DNA of 8,923 nt from Candidatus Colwellbacteria bacterium RIFCSPLOWO2_01_FULL_48_10 (GCA_001817755.1 MHIY01000001.1:48770-57692), one strand, 5' to 3'. Positions 1 through 4,973 are shown, numbered from the stretch's first letter. Notes: generated from the sequence alone by a model not told the origin. Program-made: numbers and translations.

Positions 1-1
1 C

Positions 2-358
2 GATGGAGTTTCTGTTCCGATTGTCCATACTATTACTGATTTATACAAAAATCTGTACGGCCTTGGCAAACAAATTCCAAAGAGGGACAAATTTGGAATA
101 CACTCGGAAATAGAAAAAGTTTGTCTGGAGTCTATGAGCCTATCTATTCAAACAGCCCTTTCGCCGCAAAATGAAAAGCAGGGTCCGCTAAAAGAATTGC
201 GGATAAATATCGAAATAATTAAACGGCTAGTCAGAATCTCTTGGGAAACAAAAATATATCCCGAATCAAAATATATTTTTATCCAAGGACGGTTGCAGGA
301 AATTTCTAAAATGGCTTCTGGGTGGCTGAAATACATAAATACAAAAGGAACCGTGTAA
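2..358 (+). CDS. avd: Avd-like accessory variability determinant of a diversity-generating retroelement, 5'-truncated by the window edge
   Basis: The frame is open from base 2 and gives 118 residues ending in TAA. The start codon lies just outside the window, so probably only a few residues are missing. The sequence is all-helical and matches the Avd/four-helix-bundle family as I know it: an N-terminal block PIVHTITDLYKNLYG, then IPKRDKFGIHSEIEKV, a basic helix (KELRINIEIIKRLVRI) and a C-terminal helix with LQEISKMASGWLKY. In characterised DGRs Avd forms a basic pentameric barrel that binds the DGR reverse transcriptase and template RNA and is needed for mutagenic cDNA synthesis. The neighbouring template and variable repeats make this role very likely here. 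The gene ends 17 bp from the template repeat and is convergent to it, which is unusual. A generic S23-type four-helix protein is the alternative, made unlikely by context. The ATG at 134 is an internal Met. Confidence 0.9.
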   Translation, partial: DGVSVPIVHTITDLYKNLYGLGKQIPKRDKFGIHSEIEKVCLESMSLSIQTALSPQNEKQGPLKELRINIEIIKRLVRISWETKIYPESKYIFIQGRLQEISKMASGWLKYINTKGTV

Positions 359-375
359 GCGGTTCCCTTGCCGAG

Positions 376-491
376 ACTTCTGCACGGGCCCGGATGTTCG
401 AGTTGGCATTGTCAGGGTTGTACCAGTTGACGTTCAGCTTGTCGTCGTTCCAGTTCACGTTCGGGACGTTGCCATTCGAGTTCCGAGAACC
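376..491 (-). repeat. DGR template repeat (TR)
   Basis: This 116-bp segment aligns without gaps to 766-881 at a constant offset of 390 bp (97 of 116 identical). Read on the minus strand it has 34 adenines; 18 of them differ in the copy at 766-881, while only one of the 82 other positions differs (405 versus 795, a silent C to T). That bias fixes this copy as the unmutated template and fixes its sense as the minus strand. In that sense it would encode many AAC/AAT codons (Asn) in the variable block, the usual design that allows many amino acids but no stop codons. Its frame is closed by a TAA two codons upstream of an ATG, so it is not a gene. The GC-rich invariant stretch at its 3' side (380-394) is the counterpart of the IMH element. 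Confidence 0.97.
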
Positions 492-758
492 CATGTATTA
501 CCAGCTTCCATCCATTTCACCGATTGATCAAAATTAGATCGCTCTGCGTTTCCGGTGCTCACCGGCTTAGTTCGGAGTCTAACTCGCGAGAAATTGGTAA
601 GCAGTTCTCTAAAACTTGGCAAACCGACATTCCAAAATCGGAACCGGCTTATTAGCCCGGATTAATTTTGGCAAAAATAATCCCCCATCGCAAGCGACAG
701 AGGTTTTGTTGTGGGAAAGAGAGGAAGAGGATTCAAGTCTCAAGAGACAAGAGTTCCA
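492..758. other. Spacer between template repeat and variable repeat
   Basis: I see no gene in this stretch. It must contain the minus-strand promoter of the template RNA unless that RNA is read through from the target gene. The best -35/-10 pair I find on the minus strand is TTGCCA (617-622) with TACCAA (594-599), 17 bp apart, but the -10 match is poor. A small hairpin CCGGT-GCTC-ACCGG lies at 552-565. On the VR side a 5-bp inverted repeat GTCTC-AA-GAGAC (737-748) lies 18 bp beyond the 3' end of the VR, which is where some DGRs have a homing-enhancing hairpin. No terminator-like stem with a T-run was found after the target gene. Confidence 0.4.
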
Positions 759-1469
759 TCAGAGAACTGCTGCACGGGCCCGGACGTTCGAGTAAGCATC
801 GTCAGGGCTGCACCAGTGGACGTTCAGCCTGCCGCCGCTCCAGCACACGTACGGGACGCCGCCATCCGAGTCCCGAGAACCGGCACAGAGCGTGATGTTC
901 TCCACGTCCAGGTGTTCGCCTGTTTCCATGAAGAACTTCAGCTGGTAGAGCAGGCACTCGAGGAGGGTCATCGTGATGATGCCCTTTGCCTTGATGTCGT
1001 CGGCCGAGACGTTTTGCAACTCCTCGTCGACTTCCTGAACGTCCTTGACCCAGATAGCATAGGTGCCGTTCTTCGGGTCGCGGTCGTTCTGGGTGACATC
1101 CTTGTCGAGGTTGTCGAAGTAGCTCCACGTCGGGAACTTGCTCTTGCAGGCCCTGAAGACTTGGTTGAGGGTCGCTCCCTTCGCCACCAGAATCAGACGC
1201 GTGAAGCCGGCAGGTTGAGCCGGGATCTCGACATTGGTCAGGTTGACCTTGATGCCGAGATGGTCGCGGTAGAGCTTGATCCAGCTCGAGAGCTGGGCTT
1301 CGGCCTTTCCGGGCTGGAGGATGTTCTCGCGGCCTCCCTTGTTCTGGATGAGCATCTGAAGCCCTCGAGAAACGACCACGGCATCCAGAGATCCTTGGCG
1401 AACCCTCCGGAACAGGTCGTTTTGCTGTCGTGCAATCTTGCCTAGTATGTCGTCTGCGACGTTGGTCAT
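759..1469 (-). CDS. DGR target protein with a C-terminal variable (C-type-lectin-like) domain
   Basis: 236 aa; ATG at 1469 with an SD (AAGGAG, 1479-1484) 8 nt upstream, and a TGA stop just after the variable repeat. Residues 1-50 look like a helical N-terminal module (ILGKIARQQNDLFRRV). Residues 60-180 form a conserved middle with AQPAGFTRLILVAKG, LNQVFRACKSKFPTW, TYAIWV and LLECLLYQLKFFMETGEHLDV. Residues 190-236 (ITLCAGSRDSDGGVPYVCW onward) hold the variable residues. The ending resembles the C-type-lectin/formylglycine-enzyme-like folds that display DGR diversity, and the whole protein resembles a family of uncharacterised proteins I associate with CPR genomes. There is no signal peptide or membrane segment, so a cytosolic ligand-binding role is possible. 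The gene looks clearly richer in G+C than avd and the following intergenic DNA. The ligand is unknown. Confidence 0.93.
   Translation of the reverse strand: MTNVADDILGKIARQQNDLFRRVRQGSLDAVVVSRGLQMLIQNKGGRENILQPGKAEAQLSSWIKLYRDHLGIKVNLTNVEIPAQPAGFTRLILVAKGATLNQVFRACKSKFPTWSYFDNLDKDVTQNDRDPKNGTYAIWVKDVQEVDEELQNVSADDIKAKGIITMTLLECLLYQLKFFMETGEHLDVENITLCAGSRDSDGGVPYVCWSGGRLNVHWCSPDDAYSNVRARAAVL
766..881 (-). repeat. DGR variable repeat (VR) within the 3' end of the target gene
   Basis: This is the second copy of the 116-bp repeat, in the same orientation as the template at 376-491. It changes 17 codons relative to the template: 16 substitutions and one silent change. Asn becomes Asp, Gly, Tyr, Cys, Ser or His at residues 200, 202, 204, 207, 209, 211, 218, 221, 224 and 226 of the target protein. 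In addition D212G, D213G, K214R, Y220C, I229V and E234A occur. All 16 arise from changes at template adenines (18 nucleotides). The 15-bp block at 770-784 is identical to template 380-394 and is the likely initiation-of-mutagenic-homing site. The repeat stops only two codons before the stop of the target gene. Confidence 0.97.
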
Positions 1470-1572
1470 GACGTTTTCTCCTTGTGTGCAAACTATTGAT
1501 TTTGAAGGAACGGTTGTTCGCTATTGACAGCGAATATTCCATTCATTTGCCATCGTTAGCTTACGGGGTAAG

Positions 1573-1599
1573 TGTATAGTAAAAGTGCTATTCTGTCAA
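1573..1599 (-). promoter_or_regulatory. Candidate sigma70-type promoter of the DGR target gene
   Basis: On the minus strand TTGACA (1594-1599) is followed after 15 bp by TATACA (1573-1578). The -35 is perfect; the -10 matches 4 of 6 and the spacing is slightly short. A leader of about 100 nt would result. It contains a perfect 6-bp hairpin, TTCGCT/AGCGAA with a 6-nt loop (1517-1534), about 33 nt upstream of the SD. Whether that hairpin regulates translation cannot be seen. Confidence 0.4.
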
Positions 1600-1627
1600 G
1601 CAAAGCTAAATCCCGATTTGGGTATAA

Positions 1628-1661
1628 TTCTAAATGGCAATTGCTATTTTGCCGTTTAGAA
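1628..1661. repeat. Long hairpin in the target-endonuclease intergenic region
   Basis: Arms TTCTAAATGGCAA (1628-1640) and TTGCCGTTTAGAA (1649-1661) pair over 13 bp with one T-G wobble and an 8-nt loop. There is no T-run on either side, so it is not an obvious terminator. A TATAAT at 1623-1628 (+) abuts the left arm, so it could be an operator, but no + strand gene starts nearby. The gap 1470-1810 as a whole holds only this hairpin, the target promoter, two palindromes and repeat copies; I see no gene in it. Confidence 0.6.
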
Positions 1662-1696
1662 CCATGGGAAAACATGTTAAATGCGTAAAACAAAAT

Positions 1697-1721
1697 TGTT
1701 TCACAGTCGGACTGTGAAACA
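1697..1721. repeat. 25-bp perfect palindrome, possible terminator of the LAGLIDADG gene
   Basis: Arms TGTTTCACAGTC and GACTGTGAAACA are perfect 12-mers around a single central base. On the minus strand the stem is followed by ATTTTGTTTT, so it could act as a weak intrinsic terminator about 90 bp after the LAGLIDADG stop. The outer eight bases of each arm equal the half-site of the bacterial parS sequence, but 9 bp are inserted between them. A further TGTTTCAC stands at 1729-1736. A second, shorter palindrome, AAAACCTAGGTTTT, lies at 1753-1766. Confidence 0.6.
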
Positions 1722-1788
1722 TCGAAAATGTTTCACACCTGAAAAACCCAATAAAACCTAGGTTTTTGTGGAAATCGTAAAAGTGGAA

Positions 1789-1803
1789 GTTTCACGAACC
1801 ACA
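1789..1803. repeat. Left 15-bp direct repeat flanking the LAGLIDADG ORF
   Basis: GTTTCACGAACCACA, identical to 2261-2275 except for G versus A at its eighth base, and in the same orientation. It lies 7 bp beyond the stop codon of the endonuclease ORF. Confidence 0.7.
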
Positions 1804-1810
1804 TGTTGTT

Positions 1811-2260
1811 TTATAGGAACTTCTGATTCTTGGTGTAAAACCCAGACTTATGTAAGCGGTAGAGTAATTTATATAAATCCGGCACCCTTGGATCATTGCC
1901 AATCTTTTCTAACCATTCAACAAATTGCTTACCTTTATATCCAAAAAGCCTGTTGTAAAAGAGGGGGATTATTACATTTTTTAAGGCTCCTATGTCCCTA
2001 ACAAATAGAGTAGATTTCCTTCCTCTATTGGCACCATCTCCTAAGCTGGGTTTATGGTTATAAACCCTATTTTTTAGTCCCAGCTTATCTCTAAGAGCAG
2101 TTATTAAAGCTTCGTCTCTCTCGTGCATTGATATAGCAAAAACAGGAATCCTCATTTTCTCAAATCCGCTACCAACTCTTCCTGGTACGGTGTGGAAAGA
2201 GAAGCATCCTTCACCATCAACCAAGCCCCTAATATAGTCGTAACTGATTTCTTTTTGCAT
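1811..2260 (-). CDS. Free-standing single-motif LAGLIDADG homing endonuclease-like protein
   Basis: 149 aa. The LAGLIDADG helix is YIRGLVDGEGCF (residues 9-20), with E17 at the position of the catalytic, metal-binding acid. It is followed by the usual beta region with FAISMHERDE (41-50), ALRDKLGL (55-62) and a basic C-terminal part with FYNRLFGYKGKQF (101-113). There is one motif only, so the enzyme would act as a homodimer on a pseudo-palindromic site. It is not inside an intron or intein: both flanks are intergenic. The ATG at 2260 abuts the right direct repeat. The only SD-like stretch, AAGGTG, is about 13 nt upstream, so initiation may be leaderless or weak. It is divergent from yraN across a shared palindromic promoter region. 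The ORF looks intact. Whether it still cuts, or is a domesticated regulator, cannot be told. Confidence 0.87.
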   Translation of the reverse strand: MQKEISYDYIRGLVDGEGCFSFHTVPGRVGSGFEKMRIPVFAISMHERDEALITALRDKLGLKNRVYNHKPSLGDGANRGRKSTLFVRDIGALKNVIIPLFYNRLFGYKGKQFVEWLEKIGNDPRVPDLYKLLYRLHKSGFYTKNQKFL

Positions 2261-2303
2261 GTTTCACAAACCACACCTTATAATGTTATACAGTATAACA
2301 TTA
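2255..2303 (+). promoter_or_regulatory. yraN promoter with a 23-bp palindromic operator-like site
   Basis: A perfect TATAAT (2279-2284) with a weak TTGCAT (2255-2260) 18 bp upstream reads toward yraN. Overlapping the -10 is a perfect palindrome, TAATGTTATAC-A-GTATAACATTA (2281-2303), ending 5 bp before the yraN ATG. It also presents TATACT/TATAAC hexamers to the minus strand, so it may serve both divergent genes. A dimeric repressor, or the homodimeric endonuclease itself, could bind it; this is inference. Confidence 0.5.
2261..2275. repeat. Right 15-bp direct repeat flanking the LAGLIDADG ORF
   Basis: GTTTCACAAACCACA, the partner of 1789-1803 (14 of 15 identical). It is directly adjacent to the start codon of the minus-strand endonuclease ORF and lies within the candidate yraN promoter spacer. 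Confidence 0.7.
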
Positions 2304-2308
2304 ATAAG

Positions 2309-2668
2309 ATGACCAAAAAATCAGAAATTGGTATTGCTGGCGAGGAAGCTGGTGCTAAATACCTCAAAAGTATCGGATATAAGGTACTAGAGCGTAATTA
2401 CAGACAAAAATTCGGAGAAATCGATATAGTTGCTCTCGATTCTAAGAAAATTTTGGTGCTTTTTGAGGTTAAAACCGTTGCTGGCGAAGATCCAATGTTC
2501 ACGAGCGAGGATCAGATGACAAAGCAAAAAACATTCAAAACCAGGCGAATAGCCGAGTTCTACGCCAACAATCACGAATCACTGTCTAAAAAGGGCTGGC
2601 GCATAGATCTGCTAGCGATAAAAATAGTAGGGGACAAATATCGAATAAAGCATTACGAGAATATATAA
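2309..2668 (+). CDS. yraN: YraN family (UPF0102) endonuclease-like protein
   Basis: 119 aa, the normal length of the family. It has the hallmarks of the PD-(D/E)XK-like nuclease fold seen in YraN: an N-terminal helix GIAGEEAGAKYL (8-19), the FGEIDIVALD strand (35-44, acids E37 and D39), FEVKT (52-56, E53 and K55) and GWRIDLLAI (96-104). The biochemical function of the family is not firmly established; a nuclease role in Holliday-junction or DNA processing has been suggested. The ATG at 2309 is chosen because family similarity begins there; the frame is open further upstream to 2192, but that part runs through the palindrome and into the divergent endonuclease gene. No SD is visible just before the start. 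Confidence 0.9.
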   Translation: MTKKSEIGIAGEEAGAKYLKSIGYKVLERNYRQKFGEIDIVALDSKKILVLFEVKTVAGEDPMFTSEDQMTKQKTFKTRRIAEFYANNHESLSKKGWRIDLLAIKIVGDKYRIKHYENI

Positions 2669-2705
2669 TGGGTTTGTCTTTGTGGTGTTCAGCGTATCGA
2701 CTACC

Positions 2706-2733
2706 TTGAGACGAGTTCAGATAGTGCTAAAAT
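2706..2733 (+). promoter_or_regulatory. Promoter of the SDR gene, extended -10
   Basis: TTGAGA (2706-2711; 5 of 6 to consensus) is followed after 16 bp by TAAAAT (2728-2733), preceded by TG at 2725-2726 (extended -10). Transcription would start at about 2740, which is the A of the start codon, so the transcript is predicted to be leaderless. Confidence 0.7.
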
Positions 2734-2739
2734 AGTTCC

Positions 2740-3435
2740 ATGGAATTGCGTAATAAAGTGGTCGTCATAATTGGCGGCAGCCAGGGGTTTGGAAAAGCGC
2801 TAGCAGAACTTTTTATTAAAGAAGGCTCGCAAGTAGTTATTGTTAGTAAAACGAAAGCATCTATAGAAAAAACTGCTCGAGAAATATACGCTACGGCTTT
2901 TGTCGCTGATGTTCGAAACGAATTGGAATTGCAAAACGTTGCTAGGAAAGTAATTGATTCTTTTGGAGAAATCGACATTTGGATAAACTGCGCTGGTCTT
3001 TTTATGGTCTTCTCTAAAGACGATCTTATTGATTTAAATAAGGCTCACACGATGTTTGATGTAAACTTTTTTGGATCGGTGTTCGGATCTCGTACTGCTC
3101 TTGTTTATATGAAAAACGGCGGTGTAATAATAAATGTTCTTTCGAGTGCTGCTCTCGATGCAACCCGCGCAAAAAATGCGAAGCTATACGCAGCAAGCAA
3201 ATGGGCCCTTCGCGGTTATGTAGAAGCATTACGGGGAGAAAACAAAGATAGTAACGTGAAAATATTATCGGTTTATCCAGGAGGAATGAAAACGCACTTA
3301 CACGACGAAGCTATCCCAAGCGAGTTCGAAAATTTTATGAATCCTGTTGATGTGGCGGAAAAAGTAATTGAAAACTTAAAACAGAATAGCCCTGTATCCG
3401 ATTTGGTAATCAAACGGCCAAGCCTTAACTCGTAG
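2740..3435 (+). CDS. Short-chain dehydrogenase/reductase (SDR) family NAD(P)-dependent oxidoreductase
   Basis: 231 aa, classical SDR length. It has the Rossmann nucleotide-binding loop GGSQGFG (12-18), D57 in VADVRN, the NCAG motif (83-86, usually NNAG), the active-site Asn N109 in DVNFFG, Ser in NVLSSA (S135/S136), and the catalytic YAASK (Y150, K154). PGGMKTHL (180-187) is the usual post-catalytic P-G-x-x-x-T segment. The substrate cannot be predicted. V33-S36 after the second strand lacks the acidic residue common in NAD-specific enzymes, and K37/K39 follow, so NADP preference is possible. The ATG is the predicted transcription start and there is no SD. The gene stands alone between yraN and rpsT, each with its own promoter. 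It is followed directly by a CGAGCG/CGCTCG palindrome. Confidence 0.92.
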   Translation: MELRNKVVVIIGGSQGFGKALAELFIKEGSQVVIVSKTKASIEKTAREIYATAFVADVRNELELQNVARKVIDSFGEIDIWINCAGLFMVFSKDDLIDLNKAHTMFDVNFFGSVFGSRTALVYMKNGGVIINVLSSAALDATRAKNAKLYAASKWALRGYVEALRGENKDSNVKILSVYPGGMKTHLHDEAIPSEFENFMNPVDVAEKVIENLKQNSPVSDLVIKRPSLNS

Positions 3436-3437
3436 CG

Positions 3438-3449
3438 CGAGCGCGCTCG
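3438..3449. repeat. GC-rich palindrome just after the SDR stop
   Basis: CGAGCGCGCTCG is a perfect 12-bp palindrome beginning 2 bp after the TAG. No T-run follows, so it is at best a weak or factor-assisted end of the SDR transcript. It lies immediately upstream of the rpsT -35. Confidence 0.35.
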
Positions 3450-3452
3450 TGG

Positions 3453-3481
3453 TTGACTGTAATTGCTTTCTTATATATTAT
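3453..3481 (+). promoter_or_regulatory. rpsT promoter
   Basis: TTGACT (3453-3458) is followed after 17 bp by TATTAT (3476-3481), with an overlapping TATATT at 3474-3479. This gives a leader of about 12 nt before the ATG at 3501. The leader (AC-rich) contains no SD. Confidence 0.6.
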
Positions 3482-3500
3482 TTCATCCACAAATACACAC

Positions 3501-3773
3501 ATGCCAAAGACAACATCAGCCAAGAAGGCTCTGCGCCAGAACATAAAGCGCCGCGCGCAGAACATCGAGAGAGCCAAGAACCTTAAGAAGGTCATGAATA
3601 GCTACCTAAAGCTCATCGACGCTAAGAAATTCGATGAGGCGGCGAAACAGCTCCCAGCCGTTTACAAGGTACTCGACAAATCGGCGAAGGTAAATCTGAT
3701 AAAGAAGAATAAAGCCAGCCGGCTGAAGTCCCGCCTAACTCAGAGACTGAAGTCTACCAAGGCTTCTTCGTAA
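3501..3773 (+). CDS. rpsT: Small ribosomal subunit protein bS20
   Basis: 90 aa, normal length. A primary binder of the 5' domain of 16S rRNA in the 30S subunit. The sequence shows the typical basic helical pattern: KTTSAKKALRQNIKRRAQN (3-21), KKVMNSYLKLID, the middle FDEAAKQLPAVYKVLDKSAKVNLIKKNKASRLKSRL (44-79) and a Lys/Ser-rich tail. The start at 3501 is chosen because family similarity begins with MPKTTSAKK; the frame is open upstream to 3453, but that part overlaps the -35. The last 34 bp overlap the 3' end of convergent holA. In many bacteria rpsT and holA are neighbours, so the pair is conserved, but the tail-to-tail overlap is notable. Confidence 0.97.
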   Translation: MPKTTSAKKALRQNIKRRAQNIERAKNLKKVMNSYLKLIDAKKFDEAAKQLPAVYKVLDKSAKVNLIKKNKASRLKSRLTQRLKSTKASS

Positions 3774-4513
3774 TCCAGTTTTCCGGATTTTATAGCCACA
3801 TCATAATCGGCCAATCGGCCGATTTTCTGTCCGTCAAAAAGCCCGAAACTTAGGCCATTAAAAATGCGGGCCGGTTCGTCGCCACGCAGGCTGAGAAGCG
3901 TTTCAAGCGCGGTTAGCCTACGTTCGTGGTCTTGGTCGAACTTTAACGTATTCATGTTCTCAAGATAATCATGCACGGACTTGCGCTCGACCGATTTTGA
4001 TTCGGTAAGAGATATCTTGTCCAGTTCTGTCGCTATAGCCCACAGGTCCGTACCAAAGGATTGTGATAGATGATGCACGTCCTCCGCGGTCAGTTTCATC
4101 CCACGCTTACCCGCCTCGGTTGTTATAAATCTCTCCAGGTCTTTGCCTTTTTCGATCGCTGGGAATCCCTGCGAGGCCTTAGGCTTCTCCAACAGGAAAA
4201 CAAAACTTTTTGGCGCCTCAGCGTCCGAGACTATTATCAATATCGAATTCTTATCTTCAACGTGTGGTTCGAGGATCTTTTTGAGCTCTTTTTTCTCTTT
4301 CGACTCGAAAGGATTCTCGATCACGGCAAAAAGCTTGTCGCCGAAGATCGATGTGTTTGCAAGAAAGCTTTCTAAATCCGCAGTCTCGGCGGAACCTGCA
4401 AAATCGAACCTAGCGGCCTCGGCATTGCCCATGCGCTCACGATATATGCCATAGACCTCAATAAACTTCTTAGTCCGCGAATACGAATCTTTGCCGTAGA
4501 GAAATACAATCAT
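3740..4513 (-). CDS. holA: DNA polymerase III delta subunit (clamp loader), short form
   Basis: 257 aa; the Escherichia coli protein has about 343. HolA opens the beta sliding clamp as part of the clamp-loader complex. The start MIVFLYGKDSYSRTKKF (1-17) is typical of delta domain I. The central part has TSIFGDKLFAVIENPF (54-69, the region that contacts the clamp in delta subunits) and the strand SILIIVSDAE. LTAEDVHHLSQSFGTDLWAIATELDKIS (141-168) is the second AAA+-like helical domain. The C-terminus (ALETLLSLRGDEPARIFNGL, then ADYDVAIKSGKLDYEEALVDF) is the collar domain. The shortening is spread over linkers, as in reduced CPR genomes. A TACACT hexamer lies 7 nt before the ATG with no SD, so translation may be leaderless. 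It overlaps rpsT by 34 bp on the opposite strand. Confidence 0.88.
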   Translation of the reverse strand: MIVFLYGKDSYSRTKKFIEVYGIYRERMGNAEAARFDFAGSAETADLESFLANTSIFGDKLFAVIENPFESKEKKELKKILEPHVEDKNSILIIVSDAEAPKSFVFLLEKPKASQGFPAIEKGKDLERFITTEAGKRGMKLTAEDVHHLSQSFGTDLWAIATELDKISLTESKSVERKSVHDYLENMNTLKFDQDHERRLTALETLLSLRGDEPARIFNGLSFGLFDGQKIGRLADYDVAIKSGKLDYEEALVDFSL

Positions 4514-4569
4514 TATAAATAGTGTATAGCGATTAGTAATTAGTGGCTAGCAGGACTTATATAGCCCTG

Positions 4570-4589
4570 AAAAAAAATGCCCCGAGGCA
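4570..4589 (-). terminator. Intrinsic terminator after the 4608-4973 gene
   Basis: On the minus strand TGCC-TCGG-GGCA (4578-4589) is followed directly by eight T residues (4570-4577). The stem is only 4 bp with a four-base loop, but the T-run is clear and it stands about 20 nt after the stop. It would also insulate holA from read-through. Confidence 0.6.
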
Positions 4590-4607
4590 AGTCGTTGAGC
4601 GTCGCGA

Positions 4608-4973
4608 CTAGTAATCGGAGCTGAACACAGAGGCCGTAGGGCTGAGGCGAATGATCACAAGCATTTTGATACCTGCGTGGATTCGTCGAAGCTCCCTTGC
4701 AATTCGAGTGCACCGCTCTTGCTTGGTGCGCCGCAGTTCGGGGAGGTCGTCTGTCTCGATTGTCACCACAATTTGGTAATTGCTGTGCAAATCTTGCTTG
4801 CCGAACGGAGCCGCATAAACGATGATTGAGTCTGGGGAGGGTTGGTTATCCCGCTTGTTCCCCGCAAGCCCTTGATGCACGATCATCGGTATTCTGGACA
4901 TGAAATCCTTGAGGGTCTCGGGATTCATGCAACGGTCGGAATTTGCATATCGAATTGTCACAGTGAGTGCCAT
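4608..4973 (-). CDS. Small hypothetical protein of alpha/beta pattern
   Basis: 121 aa; not recognised. The ATG at 4973 is preferred because AAGGAAG stands 8 nt upstream. The frame is open to an ATG at 5021 (16 more residues), which has a weaker AAGGG before it. The predicted pattern is strand (ALTVTIRY, 2-9), helix (PETLKDFMSRIPMIVHQGL, 18-36), strands (SIIVYAAPF; YQIVVTIETD), a basic helix (RRTKQERCTRIARELRRI) and a final strand (KMLVIIRLSP). This beta-alpha-beta repeat recalls tautomerase- or ACT-like folds, but residue 2 is Ala, so a tautomerase with a catalytic Pro1 is not supported. It is a monocistronic unit with its own promoter, SD and terminator, which argues it is a real expressed gene. 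Confidence 0.7.
   Translation of the reverse strand: MALTVTIRYANSDRCMNPETLKDFMSRIPMIVHQGLAGNKRDNQPSPDSIIVYAAPFGKQDLHSNYQIVVTIETDDLPELRRTKQERCTRIARELRRIHAGIKMLVIIRLSPTASVFSSDY

Noticed and set aside
306..494. Minus-strand ORF of 62 codons through the template repeat
   Set aside because: It is the template repeat read in the target frame, closed upstream by a TAA, with no SD, and running on through the antisense of avd. It is a non-coding template.
725..760. tRNA-like T-arm (GATTCAAGTC)
   Set aside because: The stem pairs over only 4 bp and no acceptor, D or anticodon arm can be built around it.
711..1445. Plus-strand ORF of 244 codons opposite the DGR target gene
   Set aside because: It is an antisense shadow in a GC-rich gene: no SD, no recognisable domains, while the minus strand has the SD, family similarity and the A-biased variable region.
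1697..1721. parS centromere site
   Set aside because: Both half-sites are perfect, but 9 bp separate them, whereas the parS consensus is a continuous 16-mer. No parA or parB is nearby.
2192..2308. N-terminal extension of YraN
   Set aside because: It runs through the palindrome and into the divergent endonuclease gene; YraN proteins begin at the residue coded at 2309.
3453..3500. N-terminal extension of S20 from the ATG at 3453
   Set aside because: It overlaps the -35 and -10 of the likely promoter, and family similarity begins at 3501.
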